NCBI GenBank assembly: GCA_022432975.1
Contig: CM039516.1
Coordinates: 35,117,157 to 35,181,156, forward strand
Reading direction: 5' to 3'
Source of the DNA: Begonia masoniana
Taxonomy: Eukaryota; Streptophyta; Magnoliopsida; Cucurbitales; Begoniaceae
Length of the DNA stretch: 64,000 nucleotides
Shown here in pieces: positions 12,469 through 24,626 of the stretch. Every line of letters starts with the position of its first letter. Positions within the stretch are counted from its first letter, which is position 1. Under the pieces are notes generated by a model. The model made no database searches. It saw nothing but the letters and a program-made list of their open reading frames with translations, and was not told the origin of the DNA. A program made the position numbers and the translations under genes.

Positions 12469-14926
12469 TGTGACAACCCTTAAACTATTCCTAATTCTTC
12501 CGTAATTATTATTTTTTTTATACTTAAAACTTTAAACCTAGCGTTTTAGCGGAAATAAAACTTTAAATGTCGGAATTGAAATCGGAATTGAAATAGATGG
12601 AGTCTATGTTTATAAACTATTTAAAACAAAACTTAAAACAATTATAAAATAATTTAAAACAATTAAAAACTAAATAACAATCGGCAGAGGGCAAAATGAG
12701 ACGTTTGTCCCTAAAAATGAGGGGCGATCGATCGCCCACATTCGGGCAATCGATCGCCACAAGGTCTGGAATTTTTCCAGAGCGTGGCGACCAAAGGGGC
12801 GATCGATCCCCTCCTCAGGAGATCGATCGCCACCCTCCCTGGAATTTCAATTCCAGGGAGCACCTTCCTCACCTTTCTCCTTTTTTTCCTTTTCCATTCT
12901 TTCTTTTCCATTCTTTCTTTCCATTCTTCTTCTCATTCATACACATTACTAAACACAATAACATAATACTATACACTCTCTCATATCCTCATCCTTTTCG
13001 CACTTCACCCAAATCACCCTGAATAATGACTTAAAACAGTAATTTCAAACGAAGTACATTTTCACAAAAACAAACTGCATGGATATGTTTAAAAACCGAA
13101 CATATTCCTGTTATCAAACATTTTTCAAAACAAGTTTCTAAAACGTTTAAAAGCTTCAGAACGTAAACCTATCAACTAGTCAGAACCAAACATCCTAAAA
13201 TGTTCTAACTATACAATTTTCCTACTATCTAACTACCGTGTCCCAAAATACCTTTACATAATTCTCCACGGGTCAAAACGCACCGACCTCCCAACGCACT
13301 CCCACAGGCCATCCTCCTTCAATCTGTACGATCGTCTGGTAGAGGGAAATTCTCCTCACCTGGATCTATGTCACCTACACTATAAAGACACCTATGAGAT
13401 AAAAATCTCAATAAGCTCTACGTAAATGCTAATGCATGATCATGTATGCTCAATGCTTATGAAAACCGTCCATGTCAATGCATATATCAGTACGTGTCAG
13501 TCTATGGTTATCGGAAACGCTCGACAGATGGATAGGGCACGTCCGGCGGTTAGACAGCCCACACCATCTGAAGGGAGGAAAACCCACTCACCAAGGAACG
13601 CCAGGTCTGAACCTCATCCCCGATAACCCCATGTCATGGTTATTTACTGTGATACTTTACTTGCATTTACAATGCATGTTCTTTTCATAAATCAATGCTT
13701 AAATTCATTTTCATGACGTTTTGAAACCATGATGCATGAACAGTTCAATATAAACATACATGAATAGCATACCATTAAAACTCAACAAATACCATCAAAA
13801 CAATCAACCTATAAAACAACTGAACCTAAACTACCCAACCAAAGCAATTTAAACAAACACGTCACTAAAACTCCTCGAGACGACTTCGACGTATGGTGTA
13901 GGCCTATCGGCCAGAGTAAGTCACGAGAACTTACCTCGCGTCCGTTGCAACTCTTGCTCCGTCCACGAGCGTTGTTTACCTACGGCAATTTACAACCATC
14001 GATATTAAAACGAGTTCAAGCTACTAAACGTCCAAATTAATAAAACCTTAACTAAGAAAATTCTCCTAAAGCTCTAACTTGATTCATTGAAGCGTTTTAT
14101 CGAGCATTCCACGCTCGGTACCTCAAAATTTCCATTAACGAGTTTTTCCAAAAAACCCTAAATTCTCTAACTTTAACATTTCTCGTAAATCGAGTTAACT
14201 TTGTCTAATAACGTTCAATACGTCCATTATATTCACAACTAAGGTACGCCTATCGATTTCTAGCCATAAACCACGTTTTTGCGAAACCCTAAACGAAACC
14301 ATAACCGTTAAACTTCGTGAAAACAAAAAACTAAAGTCCGAAAGCTGTAGATTTGTACCTAGAGCGTTGATCGAAGGAGAAAACACGAAGAACGGAGGTC
14401 GATTGAAGGAAGAACGGTGTCGGAAGTGAAGAGCGCCGTTGAGAGAAAAATGTTGCCGTGAGAGGGAGTTGGAAAAAAATGCAGAGAGAGATCATGGGTG
14501 GGGGAAAGAAGAAGATGAGAATTTGATTTTTATTTAAATTTGACTTTGTAAATTACCTTTTTCCCCTTCCATCGATTTTCTATTTGTTTCGTCATTTGTT
14601 TCGTTAATTAGCTAATGATTCGGCTTCTCCAAATTTTCTTATTTTGCCAATAAATCCAACTTATTACTAGGGTCCTATTAAAACTGTCCGTTTGCAATTC
14701 AGACCTCGTTTACTATTTTTACCAAAGTATCCTTTATATTACGATAAGCGTAATTTTCATAAAATTAGCGTTACGACTCCTAAAATTCCTGAAATTTTCT
14801 TAAAATTCTTATTAATTATTAGGATCATAATAACGCTTTCTTTTTGCAAAACCGACTTGATTCGATATATTTACAAAAATACCATTAACATTTAAAATAA
14901 TAATAGTCGTAAAGCCGGGTATTATA
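12469..14926 (-). repeat. gypsy-1 right LTR (element 5' LTR)
   Basis: 2,458 bp, starting TGTGACAACCC and ending GGGTATTATA (the ancestral ACA end mutated to ATA). It aligns with the left LTR along its whole length apart from the poly-T run and the 30-bp array there. A GATCG-rich block with the two CTGGAATT dyads lies at about 12720-12860. Confidence 0.94.
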
Positions 14927-14931
14927 GCCTA
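14927..14931. repeat. Target-site duplication of gypsy-1, right copy (GCCTA)
   Basis: Identical to 3465-3469, directly after the right LTR. The copia-1 integrase codons Ala-Tyr-Val continue from here. Confidence 0.95.
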
Positions 14932-15871
14932 TGTCATTGTAGATGACTTCTCTTGGTTCACATGGGTATTCTTCCTCAAGTCAAAAGATGAAACTTTCGA
15001 TATCTTCTCTAGCTTTAGGAAGAGAGTTCAAAATAAAAAGGAGCTCACCATTGTTGCTATTCGTAGTGATCTTGGTGGAGAATTTGAAAATGAAAAATTT
15101 GAACTCTTGTGTCTCAAGTATGGAATTGAGTACAATTTCTCCTCTCCTAGAACCCCTCAATAAAATGGAGTTGTTGAGAGGAAAAATAGGTCTCTCCAAG
15201 ATCTTGCTAGGACCATGCTTAATGAATATTCTCTTCCAAAGTATTTCTGGGCAGAAGCTATTTCAACAGCTTGTTATGTGCTTAATCAGGTCTCTATAAG
15301 ACCTATTCTTGAGAAAACACCTTATGAGCTTTGGAATGGAAAAACCCCCACTGTTAAGTACTTCAGAGCCTTCGATTGTAAATGCTTCATTCTTAACACT
15401 AAGGATAACTTAGGAAAATTCGATTCCAAATCTGATCTTGGAATGTTTCTTGATTATTCTCTTTTCAGTAAAGCCTATAGAGTTTTTAACAAAAGGACTC
15501 TAGTTGTAGAAGAATCTGTTCATGTCAACTTTGATGAGACCCCTCAACCCACAATCAATGTGGATGAGGACGATTCTTTAGAGAAGCATCTGGATTCCCT
15601 TTCCTTAGACAAGCCTTCATATTCCTTTCAAGGAAATAACTCCCTAGAACCTTCTTCAAATACTCTAGAAATTGTTCCTGTCAAGGATGAAAATTCTGCT
15701 CTTCCTAGAGATTGGAAATATGTCAAAAATCATCCTTTAGATAAAGTTTTAGGTGATCCCTCCTTAGGAGTGAAGACTAAATCCTCTCTTAGGAATCTTT
15801 GTGCCAATGTGGCATTTATTTCACAAGTTGAACCTAAGAAATTTGAGGAAGCAGAGCTGGATGAAAACTAG
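14932..15871 (+). pseudogene. copia-1 integrase core, second half
   Basis: The frame continues from 3464 across the removed gypsy-1. It shows VIVDDFSWFTWVFFLKSK (first catalytic Asp), RSDLGGEF (second Asp) and GVVERKNRSLQDLART (catalytic Glu), the D,D-35-E pattern of copia integrases. A TAA replaces Gln in the conserved TPQQNGVVE motif near 15160. The downstream C-terminal region (LPKYFWAEAISTACYVLNQV, KTPYELWNGKTPTVKYFRAF) is open from 15215 to the TAG at 15869-15871. Confidence 0.9.
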
Positions 15872-16640
15872 ATTGTAGCTATGCAGGAAGAGCTAAACCA
15901 ATTTGAAAGGAACAATGTTTGGGAACTTGTTCCAAAACCAGTTTATCATCCAATTATAGGAACAAAATGAGTGTTTAAAAATAAGATGGATGAAAATGAC
16001 ATAGTTATTAGAAACAAAGCTCAGTTAGTTGCCAAAGGTTATAACCAAGAAGAAGGAATAGACTTTGAGGAAACTTTTGCACCCGTAGCTAGACTAGAAT
16101 CTATCAGGATGCTCTTAGCCTATGCTTGTCACAAAAACTTCACACTCTTTCAAATGGATGTAAAGAGTGGTTTTTTAAATGGGTATATCATGGAAGAAGT
16201 TTATGTAGAGCAGCCCTTAGGAATTGAAGACTATGAAAAGCTTGACCATATATACAAACTTAGGAAAGCTCTATATGGACTTAAACAGGCTCCTTGAGCT
16301 TGGTATGATATGTTGAAGAATTTCCTTGAGGAAAGGAAGTTCAAAAAGGGTAATACCGATTCAACCCTGTTTACTATGCAAAATGACAAAGATATTCTCC
16401 TAGTTCAAATCTATGTAGATAACATCATATTTGGATCTACAGCTGTTTCACTTTGCAATGAGTTTGCCTCTGTTATGCAAAGTGAGTTTGAAATGAGTAT
16501 GATGGGGGAGTTGAAATTCTTTTTAGGATTTCAAATTAGCCAAAAATCCAATGGTATTTTCTTCTGTCAAGAAAAATACATCAAAGATCCTTTTAAAAAG
16601 ATTTTGATTAGAGTCCTCTAAGTCCTCTAGAACTCCCATG
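15872..16640 (+). pseudogene. copia-1 reverse transcriptase with mutated active site
   Basis: Conserved blocks are present: [57 protein letters not shown] and [13 protein letters not shown]. Trp codons are TGA at 15968-15970 (GTKWVF expected) and at 16295-16297 (APRAWY expected). The catalytic motif YVDD reads YVDN at about 16411-16422, so the second Asp is lost. QISQKSNGIFFCQEKYIKD follows, and the frame then shifts near 16610-16640 before RNase H. Confidence 0.9.
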
Positions 16641-16689
16641 AGCACCACTACCGAAATTGGACAAAGATGGAAAAGAAACAAGTGTTGAT

Positions 16690-17363
16690 ATTAAAAATAT
16701 CGTGGTATGATTGGATCTCTGTTATATCTGACAGCTAGTAGACCTGATATTCTCTTTAGTGTCTGTCTCTGTGCTAGATTTCAAGCTGCCCCTAAGGAAT
16801 CTCATTTAACTGTTGTCAAAAGGATTTTCAAATATTTAAGTGGGACATATGACTTAGGTTTATGGTACCCGAAGGGTATTTCTTTTGATCTAATAGGATA
16901 TTCAGATTCTGATTATACTGGAAGTCTGATAGATAGAAAAAGCACAAGTGGCACTTGTCAGTTCCTTGGTGAATCTCTTGTGTCCTGGTATTCTAAGAAA
17001 CAGAACTCTGTAGCACTTTCAATTGCCGAGAGTGAATATATTGCTACTGGTAGTTGCTGTGCTCAAATGCTATGGATGAAGCAAACTCTAGAAGATTATA
17101 ATCTTTTCTATGATAGGTTTCCCATTCGGTGTGACAACACTAGTGCCATTAACATTTCAAACAATCCAATCCAACATTCTAGAACAAAGCACATCAAAGT
17201 TAGATACCATTTTATAAGAGATCATGTTCAAAAAGGTGATATTGCATTAGAATTTGTCAATTCTGCTGATCAATTAGTAGATATCTTTACCAAGCCTTTG
17301 GATGAAAAGACGTTCAATAATATTAGAATAAGGTTAGGTCTCATTCGGATTGAGAAAAACTGA
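16690..17363 (+). pseudogene. copia-1 RNase H
   Basis: This frame is open. It shows MIGSLLYLTASRPDILFSVC, the RNase H start YSDSDYTGSLIDRKSTSG, SWYSKKQNSVALSIAESEYI and the end LVDIFTKPLDEKTF. These are all standard copia RNase H motifs, including the catalytic Asp and Glu positions. It ends with a TGA at 17361-17363. The domain alone looks intact, but it is cut off from RT by a frameshift. Confidence 0.88.
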
Positions 17364-17429
17364 GGTTCTTTTCATGTTGGAGAATATTGAATAATTGAGC
17401 ATTTTTGTCCATGTAGGCATGGATGTTGT

Positions 17430-17560
17430 CAAAATGGACGATCTCCAAAAATTTCCTTCTTCGTGAAAACATGGTCACTATGGACGTTGACCGTAGACGT
17501 TACCAATGGATGTTTTCAATGGACTTTGACGATGGACGTTCCCCAAATGGTCTATATAAA
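17430..17560 (+). promoter_or_regulatory. Possible internal promoter before the copia-1 envelope-like ORF
   Basis: TATATAAA at 17553-17560 lies about 150 bp before the ATG at 17714, with a C/T-rich leader between them. Upstream, 17430-17545 holds six variants of ATGGACGTT (ATGGACGATC, ATGGACGTTGACC, GTAGACGTTACC, ATGGATGTTTTC, ATGGACTTTGAC, ATGGACGTTCCCC). The 3' LTR holds similar words in the opposite orientation (CGTCCATAGTC, CGTCCAAAGT). The layout suggests a subgenomic promoter, but this is inference. Confidence 0.45.
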
Positions 17561-17713
17561 CTCTTTCTAATGGGAACAGAAACCCTAAGTTTCAAATTTC
17601 CCTCTCAAACACCTCTCAACCCTTTCCTTCGCTTAGCGACTCCTTCCCGTCTCTGTTTGTCGGCGCCAATCTCTAATCCTTCTACTTTGTCTCTCAAGCT
17701 CAGATTATTATCT

Positions 17714-19615
17714 ATGGCTTCTTCCTCTAGAGCTCCCCAAGTCTTTGAGAGGAAGAAACAGAAGTCTTCTCACCCGACGAGCTCCCCTTCTGTCATCGTT
17801 CCTTCTCCCCTTCAATGGCCGAATCACAAGTTCATTAACCAAGATGCTTTTAATAGGTACTATGAAAGTTATGAATTTAGACCTATTATTTGCTCTCGTG
17901 GCGTTGTCTTTCAAGATTTATCTAATTTGGACCTTAAGGATCCTCTACTAAGGATGGGGTTAATGGGACTCTTCGATTTAGTGCCCAATTTTTGTGCAAC
18001 CCCAATTAGGATATTTTACGCCAACATGGATCATTCTACGCGTCCACTAGTCCTCAGAAGTTATGTCCATGGCAGACATATTGAACTTACTCAAGAAAGT
18101 CTCCATGACATCCTTCAATGCCAATTTGTTAATGGATCTAAGAAATATTTTGAGGCATCCAAGATTCCATCTTTTTTTGAAAGACCTGAAGGCAAGGAAT
18201 TAGTGAAGTTAATCGTCAAGGATCCCAATTCCTCTCCCCTGAAGCTGAAGAATAAGGATTTAAATCTGAGGGCTAGGATCTTCCATCTGATGATTCACTT
18301 TAACATTCTGCCTGTTGAAGGTCATCGGGATCACGTCAGTGGAATGGATTTTTTTCATTCTGGGACAGTTTTTCAAAGATGAACCATTCCATGTGAGCTA
18401 CATTATTCTCAATCGGATGCTTCAAGTACTCAGCAATCCGACCAAGTCTCTGCCCTACAATCTTCTCATTATGAAGATTCTTCTTAGCTGTGGTGTCCAC
18501 TTTCCACCCTCTGATTAGATTTTATCCCTCAAGAAGTCTGATTTCTTTTCATCCTCCACCTTGTCTTGAATGGGCATCACAAGAGATGATCAAGGTGTGC
18601 TGGTTGAAAAAGGTGGTGGGCGTGGTGTGTCAAGCGCCTATTAATTGAAGAAGAAGAGGAAGATAGCACTCCAGATGACATTTGTCTTCCTGACCTTGCC
18701 CCTCTGCCACCTCCAGTTCTGCTCATTCAAGCTCCTGATGAGTTTGGTCATGATCAAACTCCCCTTCAAGAACCTTTATGTGATCATGACCCTCCTCTAG
18801 TCCAAGCTGATCTCCCACGTCTAATCAGTCCAATCTGTGCCTCATCTCTAACTCCAGTGCCTCCTGTGCCAATTAAGGCTCCTCCTAGAACAACAACTTG
18901 CCCCACTCCTTCAGTGCGGCCATCTATTTCAGAAGACCACTACAATGAACTCCAGGCCAGCATTGCCAGTCTCGGGACGGCTCTTGAGTATTTTCAATCC
19001 ATGTATCTATCCCAATTAGATCATCTTGAGGCTACTGTTCTCTCCCGCCTTGAACATCTTGAAGCCTCCACTGTTACTCGGGATGCTATTCCAGAATTCA
19101 ATACTCGCCTTACACAAGTGGAATCCTCTTTCAGTTTGGCTCTTGAGGGTGTCACCACACGCATCGATTTGTTGGAAACCTCTCACAGTAAAGCCAATGA
19201 TGATGTCATCGAGTCTGTGCGATTCCACACAAATCTTCTGGCAACCAGTTAGCAGCGAGATAATCATATGCTTCTCAATAGAATTGTAGACATTGACAAA
19301 TTTCCTGCACCGGGATGATGGTCAGCCCACTCTTGCTGATTTGGCCCTGGATGCATCTGATTAGAACAATGGTGTCGCTCATTCCCCTCTTGCTGCTCAT
19401 GCTGCTTCTGCCCTTGCTGTCCCTGTTGATATTCCAATGGCAGATGCAGGTGATGCTCCTTTTGTTGCTAGTGTTCTTCCTCCTCCTCCTCCCATTGAGG
19501 CCATTATTCCTCCGACAGAAACCCCTTCCCTTCCAGTCCAGTTTGATTTTATTATTGAGTTAGGGGCTCTTATGGGATGGGACACTCCCTCTTCTCCGGA
19601 GTCTAAGCATTAGGA
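17714..19615 (+). pseudogene. copia-1 envelope-like third ORF
   Basis: From the ATG at 17714 (MASSSRAPQVFERKK) the frame is open to 18382. It contains the domain seen in plant SIRE-type third ORFs and in plant transposon-associated proteins: FNRYYESYEFRPIICSRGV, PNFCATPIRIFYANM and LNLRARIFHLMIHFNILPV. A frameshift near 18370 separates the continuation FHVSYIILNRMLQVL, and stops follow. A Pro-rich segment and a coiled-coil-like region (18857-19252, LEATVLSRLEHLEAS) form the C-terminal part. No convincing signal peptide or transmembrane helix was seen in the intact part, so an envelope role is only a traditional name. Position, size and domain support the SIRE/Maximus assignment. Confidence 0.8.
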
Positions 19616-19852
19616 TTTATCTTTTCGTTTTGTAACTGACACTACTTTTTTATGCCTGATATCTTTATGGGATGTTTTCAGTTTTATTCCTGGTGCTTCT
19701 CCACTGCTTGTGCTGAATGCTACGTTATTTTTGATAATGTCAAAGGGGGAGATCAAATATGTGACTGATAAATGAAAATTCCATCTAGTTGTATGCACAG
19801 AGTATGAGGGAGTTAGAGAATTTTGTTAATCATTATATATATTTGTCATCAT

Positions 19853-19866
19853 CAAAAAGGGGAGAT
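19853..19866 (+). other. copia-1 polypurine tract
   Basis: The purine-rich run AAAAAGGGGAGATT lies immediately before the TGTTAG start of the 3' LTR, where the plus-strand DNA primer is expected. Confidence 0.85.
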
Positions 19867-20986
19867 TGTTAGCTTAAAATGTATTTAAGTGACTATTATA
19901 TTTTTGATGATTATGTTTAAACTGGATAATTATGATTAACATGATATTGGTGAACTGATGATTATTTTGAGATACATGGACTGCATATTTGGATTATGAC
20001 ATAAACTGTATTTATCTGGAAATACCCTTGAAAAGGGTATTATGGTTTCTAACAATTTCGGCTAAGTGTTAATAGTCTGTGGAAATCAATCGTCCAAAGT
20101 TAGTCAGAATCAATTGTCCACAGTTCTACCAAAGTCAATCGTCCATAGTCAAGACAGAAAAGTTAAGACGAATTCAATCGTCTAAAGTATCATGTGAAAG
20201 TCAGATGACTTCTGTCAAAATCAGTCATCCACGCTAACAGCAGACGCAGTCGTCTACGATGAATAGTAAAGATGCAGTCGTCCACGATGGATAGTAAAGA
20301 CGCAGTCGCCCACGCTAATAGCAGCGCAGTCGTCCATTCTTACTCGTCCAAAGACTTAGCGCTAGAGACTTTAAAGACCGCGAGCGATAGCGACTCTAGA
20401 ATTTCAAACGGCTATTTTTCTGAGTACAGAAAGCTCTCCCACAGTCATATTTTTGAAGAAGACCCAGATTACATACGAGAATATAAAACGAAGAACTGTA
20501 GCTCGAGGGAAGAACTTTTGTTGAAATTATCTTTGAATCCTCACGAGAAAATACTTGGCAATACTCTGTATTTCTACTACATCTCTCTACTCTGTTAACT
20601 TGAGATTTAACTTTTGAAAGAGTGTAGCGTGTGTTAAAAATCATATCCTTACTGTGAAAATTGTAAAGGCAGTGGATTGTCGCCCGTGAAGAACAATCTA
20701 GATTTGTAAAAGGCTGTAGATCGTCGCCCGTGAAGTGCGATCTAGTTTTCTCTGAGGAGAAAGAAAGAATCTTCAAGGGGGAACCTTGGAACGTGGACGT
20801 AGACAAGTTTGGCCGAACCACGTTAAAACTACGGTGTCAATTTTCTCTTTATCATCTTATTTTGTTTTTGCCTGTGTGTTTGTTGTAAATTTAGTAATTG
20901 CATACAAGAGAGAAAGCGATTAGATTTAAGTTAATAAAATTTAATAAGTCTAACTCACCCCCCTCTTAGACAATAACGATCCTACA
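19867..20986 (+). repeat. copia-1 3' LTR
   Basis: 1,120 bp from TGTTAG to CCTACA, preceded by the polypurine tract. Its last 283 bp match the 5' LTR remnant. At 20045-20350 it contains many variants of a short word (CAATCGTCCAAAGT, GTCGTCCACGATGG). The block GGAAATACCCTTGAAAAGG near 20018 is shared with the copia-2 LTR near 26247, showing the two LTRs belong to related families. The first five bases after it are CTATA; the matching duplication lies beyond the left window edge. Confidence 0.93.
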
Positions 20987-23900
20987 CTATAAACTTGAAT
21001 ATAAAAGCTCGCGTTGTCCACAACCTATTGTCACACACAATTCTACCGTGTGTTGAACATAGACATCACCTTAGCTATATGTGTCTATGTATCATGGAGA
21101 AACTATACAATGGTATAATGTTCGACCCCAACTTTGTGATTTTAAGTCATATGTGTAACACCCGGTCCTCGAGTTTACGGGATTTTGGAACGTAATGGCA
21201 TTTTTGCAAATATATCAAATTTATCCCGTTTTGCGAACGAAAAGTTCTATTGGAATTCTATGAATGAATTGGAGTCTCAGGAGGGATGAGAGAATTTTTG
21301 GAGATGTGACGACGGTTTTACGAGTTTTGATATTTCAAGTAATATAAAGGGTATTTTAGTAAACTAGGTCCGTTTTGTAAACGGAAAGTTTTAATAGAAC
21401 CCTTAAGATTAATATGAATTTTAGGAGAAATATGGGAAATTCGGAAATCCAAATCGGTAGTGTAACGCTTGATTTTCCGTTTTTAACCCTATAGAGTTTT
21501 AATTCGTAAAAATCGTAAATTAAGCCCGTTTTGCGAACGAGAAGTTTTGTTAGAACCCTAAGAGTAAGTTGGAATAGAAAGGGCAAAAAGGTCAATTAAC
21601 AAGTTAAAATTATAAAAAACCCAAAACACCTCCCCCACCCTTATTTCTCCTCCTCCTACGTAGAACTCTCTCCCTCTCCTTGTGTTTCTCTCCTCTCGGT
21701 CAAGCTCCCTCATGCCGGCGATTCAGCGATTTCTCCTCTGTTTTCTTTGACGATTTAACACTCTAGGTAAGATTCACGTGTTCTATGAGATTAGTTTTCG
21801 ATTTAGGGTTGTTATTCGTTTGGTTTATTCGATTTAGGGTTTGTATAATTTTAGGGTTTTGGTTGGAAATTGATAGTTTTGATGTATTGATGATTATTGA
21901 TGATAGATTAATAGTTATTGATGATTTTCAGATTGAGAATGGATTTAAGGTTGGATTTTTGGTGTTTAGAAATATCGTTTTAATGTATATTGGAATTCGA
22001 GATTCTAGGCTTGATTGCTAAATGTGGTTTGAGGATTAGCTATGACACATTAAAGTAGACGTTATGGGTGACGTATAGGCATTTGAATTGTTGAGATCGG
22101 CTGTCAGATTAGGGAGAAATTAGTGAATGAAAATGTGCAGGTAAGTTGTTCGACAAAATGCCCGAGAGAGGTTTTTAGGAAATTTCCTTTACTTAGGAAT
22201 TCCGTTAGTTTACGAAATTTCATGGTTTAGGCTCGATTTTGACAAAGGACATTGTAAAATTTTCTAGGTGACCAAAGCCCGCAGAAGGAGCTCGGTGCGC
22301 TAAGGACGACAGGTAAGTCTTCGCAACTTGTTTGGCCGATTGGCCTACACCATAAGATTTTATGTTGTTCGAGGTAATTGGAGAATGTATGTTGTGTTGG
22401 GCGACTAGGTTGGGTAGTTAGTTTTAGTTAAGTGTAGTATGTTTAAGTTCGTTGTTTGTTTATGCTTTGATTATGATTATAGTAGTGCACATGTTCACGC
22501 ATCATGTTTATGAAAATCACGAAAAAGGAATTTCTATGCATGTTTTCATGAAAAGGAAAAGGATAACGAAAAGGTATGAATGTATGTAATCTGGTCACGT
22601 CGGTGGTGGTGGTTCAGACATGGTTGCTAGGAGAGCATATTTTTCCCCCGGGTAGATACGAGGGGCTATCCAATCGCCGGATGTGCTGCTTCTATCTACT
22701 GAGAGTGAGGCCCCGGTGACGTATATGAAATGAAATGTATAGCGAAAAGGTAGGATGCATGTTTTACGAACCGCATGCATAGCATTCACTTGCATTCACG
22801 TAGACTTACTGAGCCTTAAACTCACTAATTATTTCTATGGTGTAGGTGATATCGAAACAGGTGAGGACGACGTTCCTCCTCCTGATGCATGAGTTCAGTT
22901 AAAGAAGAATGATCGCGGGAGTGTGCTGGCGCAGTCGAGGCGTTTCATGACCCGTGAGGACGTATGTAGGTATTTTGGGTTATTTTGGATAGAGAAAATA
23001 GAATATTATAGGATGTTTGGATCTAGATTAGTGGATAGGCTTATGTTTTGAAGTTTTTAAACGTTTTAGAAACTAGTTTTGTAAATGTTTGGTAATTCAC
23101 TTTATAGGGATATGTTCGGGTTTTAAACATATCCACGTGGTTTGTTTTCATACAGTCATACCACGTTTTAAAATGCGTTTTAAGTCGTTAAACGAGGGAT
23201 TATGGAAGTGTGAATTGTAAGTAGAAGGGAAAGATTTGTTATGTTGAAGTTGTTATAAAAGAAATGGTTAAGTGTTAAGGAGTATGCAGGAAAATGAAGG
23301 AAGAAGAGAGAGGGGGGGAGCCGAGCTCTCTGGAAAAATTCCAGAGAGCTTGGCGATCGATCGCCCCTCCCTCTCGTTGCGCCCTCCTGCGTGTATTGAG
23401 CGATCGCCTCTCCAGGCGATCGCTGGCAAATACGCGATCGTCGATGGGCGATTGATTGCGCAAGCATTTTAAGGGCGATTGCCCCTTTTGCCCTCCTTTC
23501 CTCAGCCGATTGATTTTAAGTTTTATTAGGTTTTCTTTTAATTGTTTTAAAGTTTTATTAAATGGTTTTCAAAAATAGATTCGAACGTCGTTAACAATTT
23601 CGATTCCGATTTCAATTCCAACTTAACAAGTTTTAATTCCTCTCAAACGTTATGAAAGTTATAAAGTTAATAAAGATAAAAAAAATAATACGGAAAAATA
23701 AGGGTACAGTGTTAGGGTCGTTACAGTATGTGCAAGATCAAACGTACAGGGAACAAGAACCTCTCCTAGAGTGTCTTGATTCAGAAAATTATCGAGTATT
23801 TTGAGATTCAGTTACCGCCTGAAGAGCAGCTCATATCACAGTAGGCCAGGGAGGCATTTGGCAAGCTTCATTTGGTTCGGATGGTCCTCGTTGAAACAGA

Positions 23901-24360
23901 TGGGATGTGAACGTTGAGGGGAGATGAGGGGGATGATGTTCATGTAGGTCAACCCACTCATGTACGACAACCCACTCATATAGGGTAACCCACTGAGTCT
24001 GTTAGGGCAGATATGAAGTCTGTTAGGGCAGAGATAGAATCTTTCTCAAACAGAGTCCATCAGATCGAAGTAACTCTGACAGAGTCTTAGAGAGAGGTGA
24101 TGGAATACTTCAGAGGTATGATGGAGTACCATAGAGGTACGAGGCAGATCATCCAGGACCTGGTGGAGGCCAATGACGACGATGCCCGTCCGATGTCAGG
24201 CGTTGATGATGATGCCGAACCGATGGTTGGCGATGATAAGGAAGTCCAATCAATGGTGGGAGATAACGATAACAACGATCCCAATCGTAGGTACATTCCA
24301 ACCCATTTTTCTAATAATTATTTTCATTATAATTATTATTTTCTAATATAACTTTCATTA
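20987..24360 (+). pseudogene. Broken gene with a plant transposon-associated domain, split by a solo LTR
   Basis: Right after copia-1, 20987-21153 encodes LNIKARVVHNLLSHTILPC and HRHHLSYMCLCIMEKLYNG. This is clearly similar to LNLRARIFHLMIHFNILPV in the copia-1 third ORF. Removing the solo LTR (21154-23725) lets the reading continue as CKIKRTGNKN and IQKIIEYFEIQLPPEEQL at 23730-23820. Stops follow. A Glu/Asp-rich, probably helical segment (MEYFRGMMEYHRGTRQIIQD) lies at 24097-24342. The 5' part was displaced by copia-1. It may be a decayed element-borne gene of the same domain family. A function cannot be given. Confidence 0.6.
21154..23725 (+). mobile_element. Solo LTR of the gypsy-1 family
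   Basis: 2,572 bp from TGTAACACCCGGTCC to GGGTCGTTACA. Its start resembles the reverse complement of the end of the gypsy-1 LTRs (TAATGGCATTTTTG), and its end resembles the reverse complement of their start, so it is in plus orientation. No internal coding region is attached. ATATG (21149-21153) and GTATG (23726-23730) flank it and differ at one base. The domain reading of the host gene joins across it. GGCGATCGATCGCC and the dyad CTCTGGAAAAATTCCAGAG lie about 235-410 bp from its 3' end. Confidence 0.88.
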
Positions 24361-24447
24361 CGTGCAGATAGGGGATAATGGACTACCAAGATGATGGGGG
24401 CGATGACGATGACTCCCACCGTTGTATATTTTGTTGTATATTAGTTT

Positions 24448-24626
24448 GATGAACAGTAGTTGGATGCACTGTAGTTTGATGTACTTTAATTTAGTTTGAT
24501 GCACTTAGTTGGATGATGTGAACTTCTAAAACTGATGCACTTTATTTGATTTACTTATTTACTTTACATTAGTTAGCTTTACTTTAGTTGGATGTATTTT
24601 TGTTGGATGCACTTGATGTTTGATGC
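24448..24626. repeat. Cluster of short TTTGATG / TTGGATG words
   Basis: The stretch is built from repeated words such as GTTTGATG, GTTGGATG and GATGCACT at irregular spacing of 10-40 bp. It contains no reading frame. It may be subterminal sequence of the adjacent MULE or an old local duplication. Confidence 0.6.

Noticed and set aside
22595..23472. Several 60-95 codon ORFs in the solo LTR at 21154-23725
   Set aside because: They fall in non-coding LTR sequence and are not kept in the related gypsy-1 LTRs.
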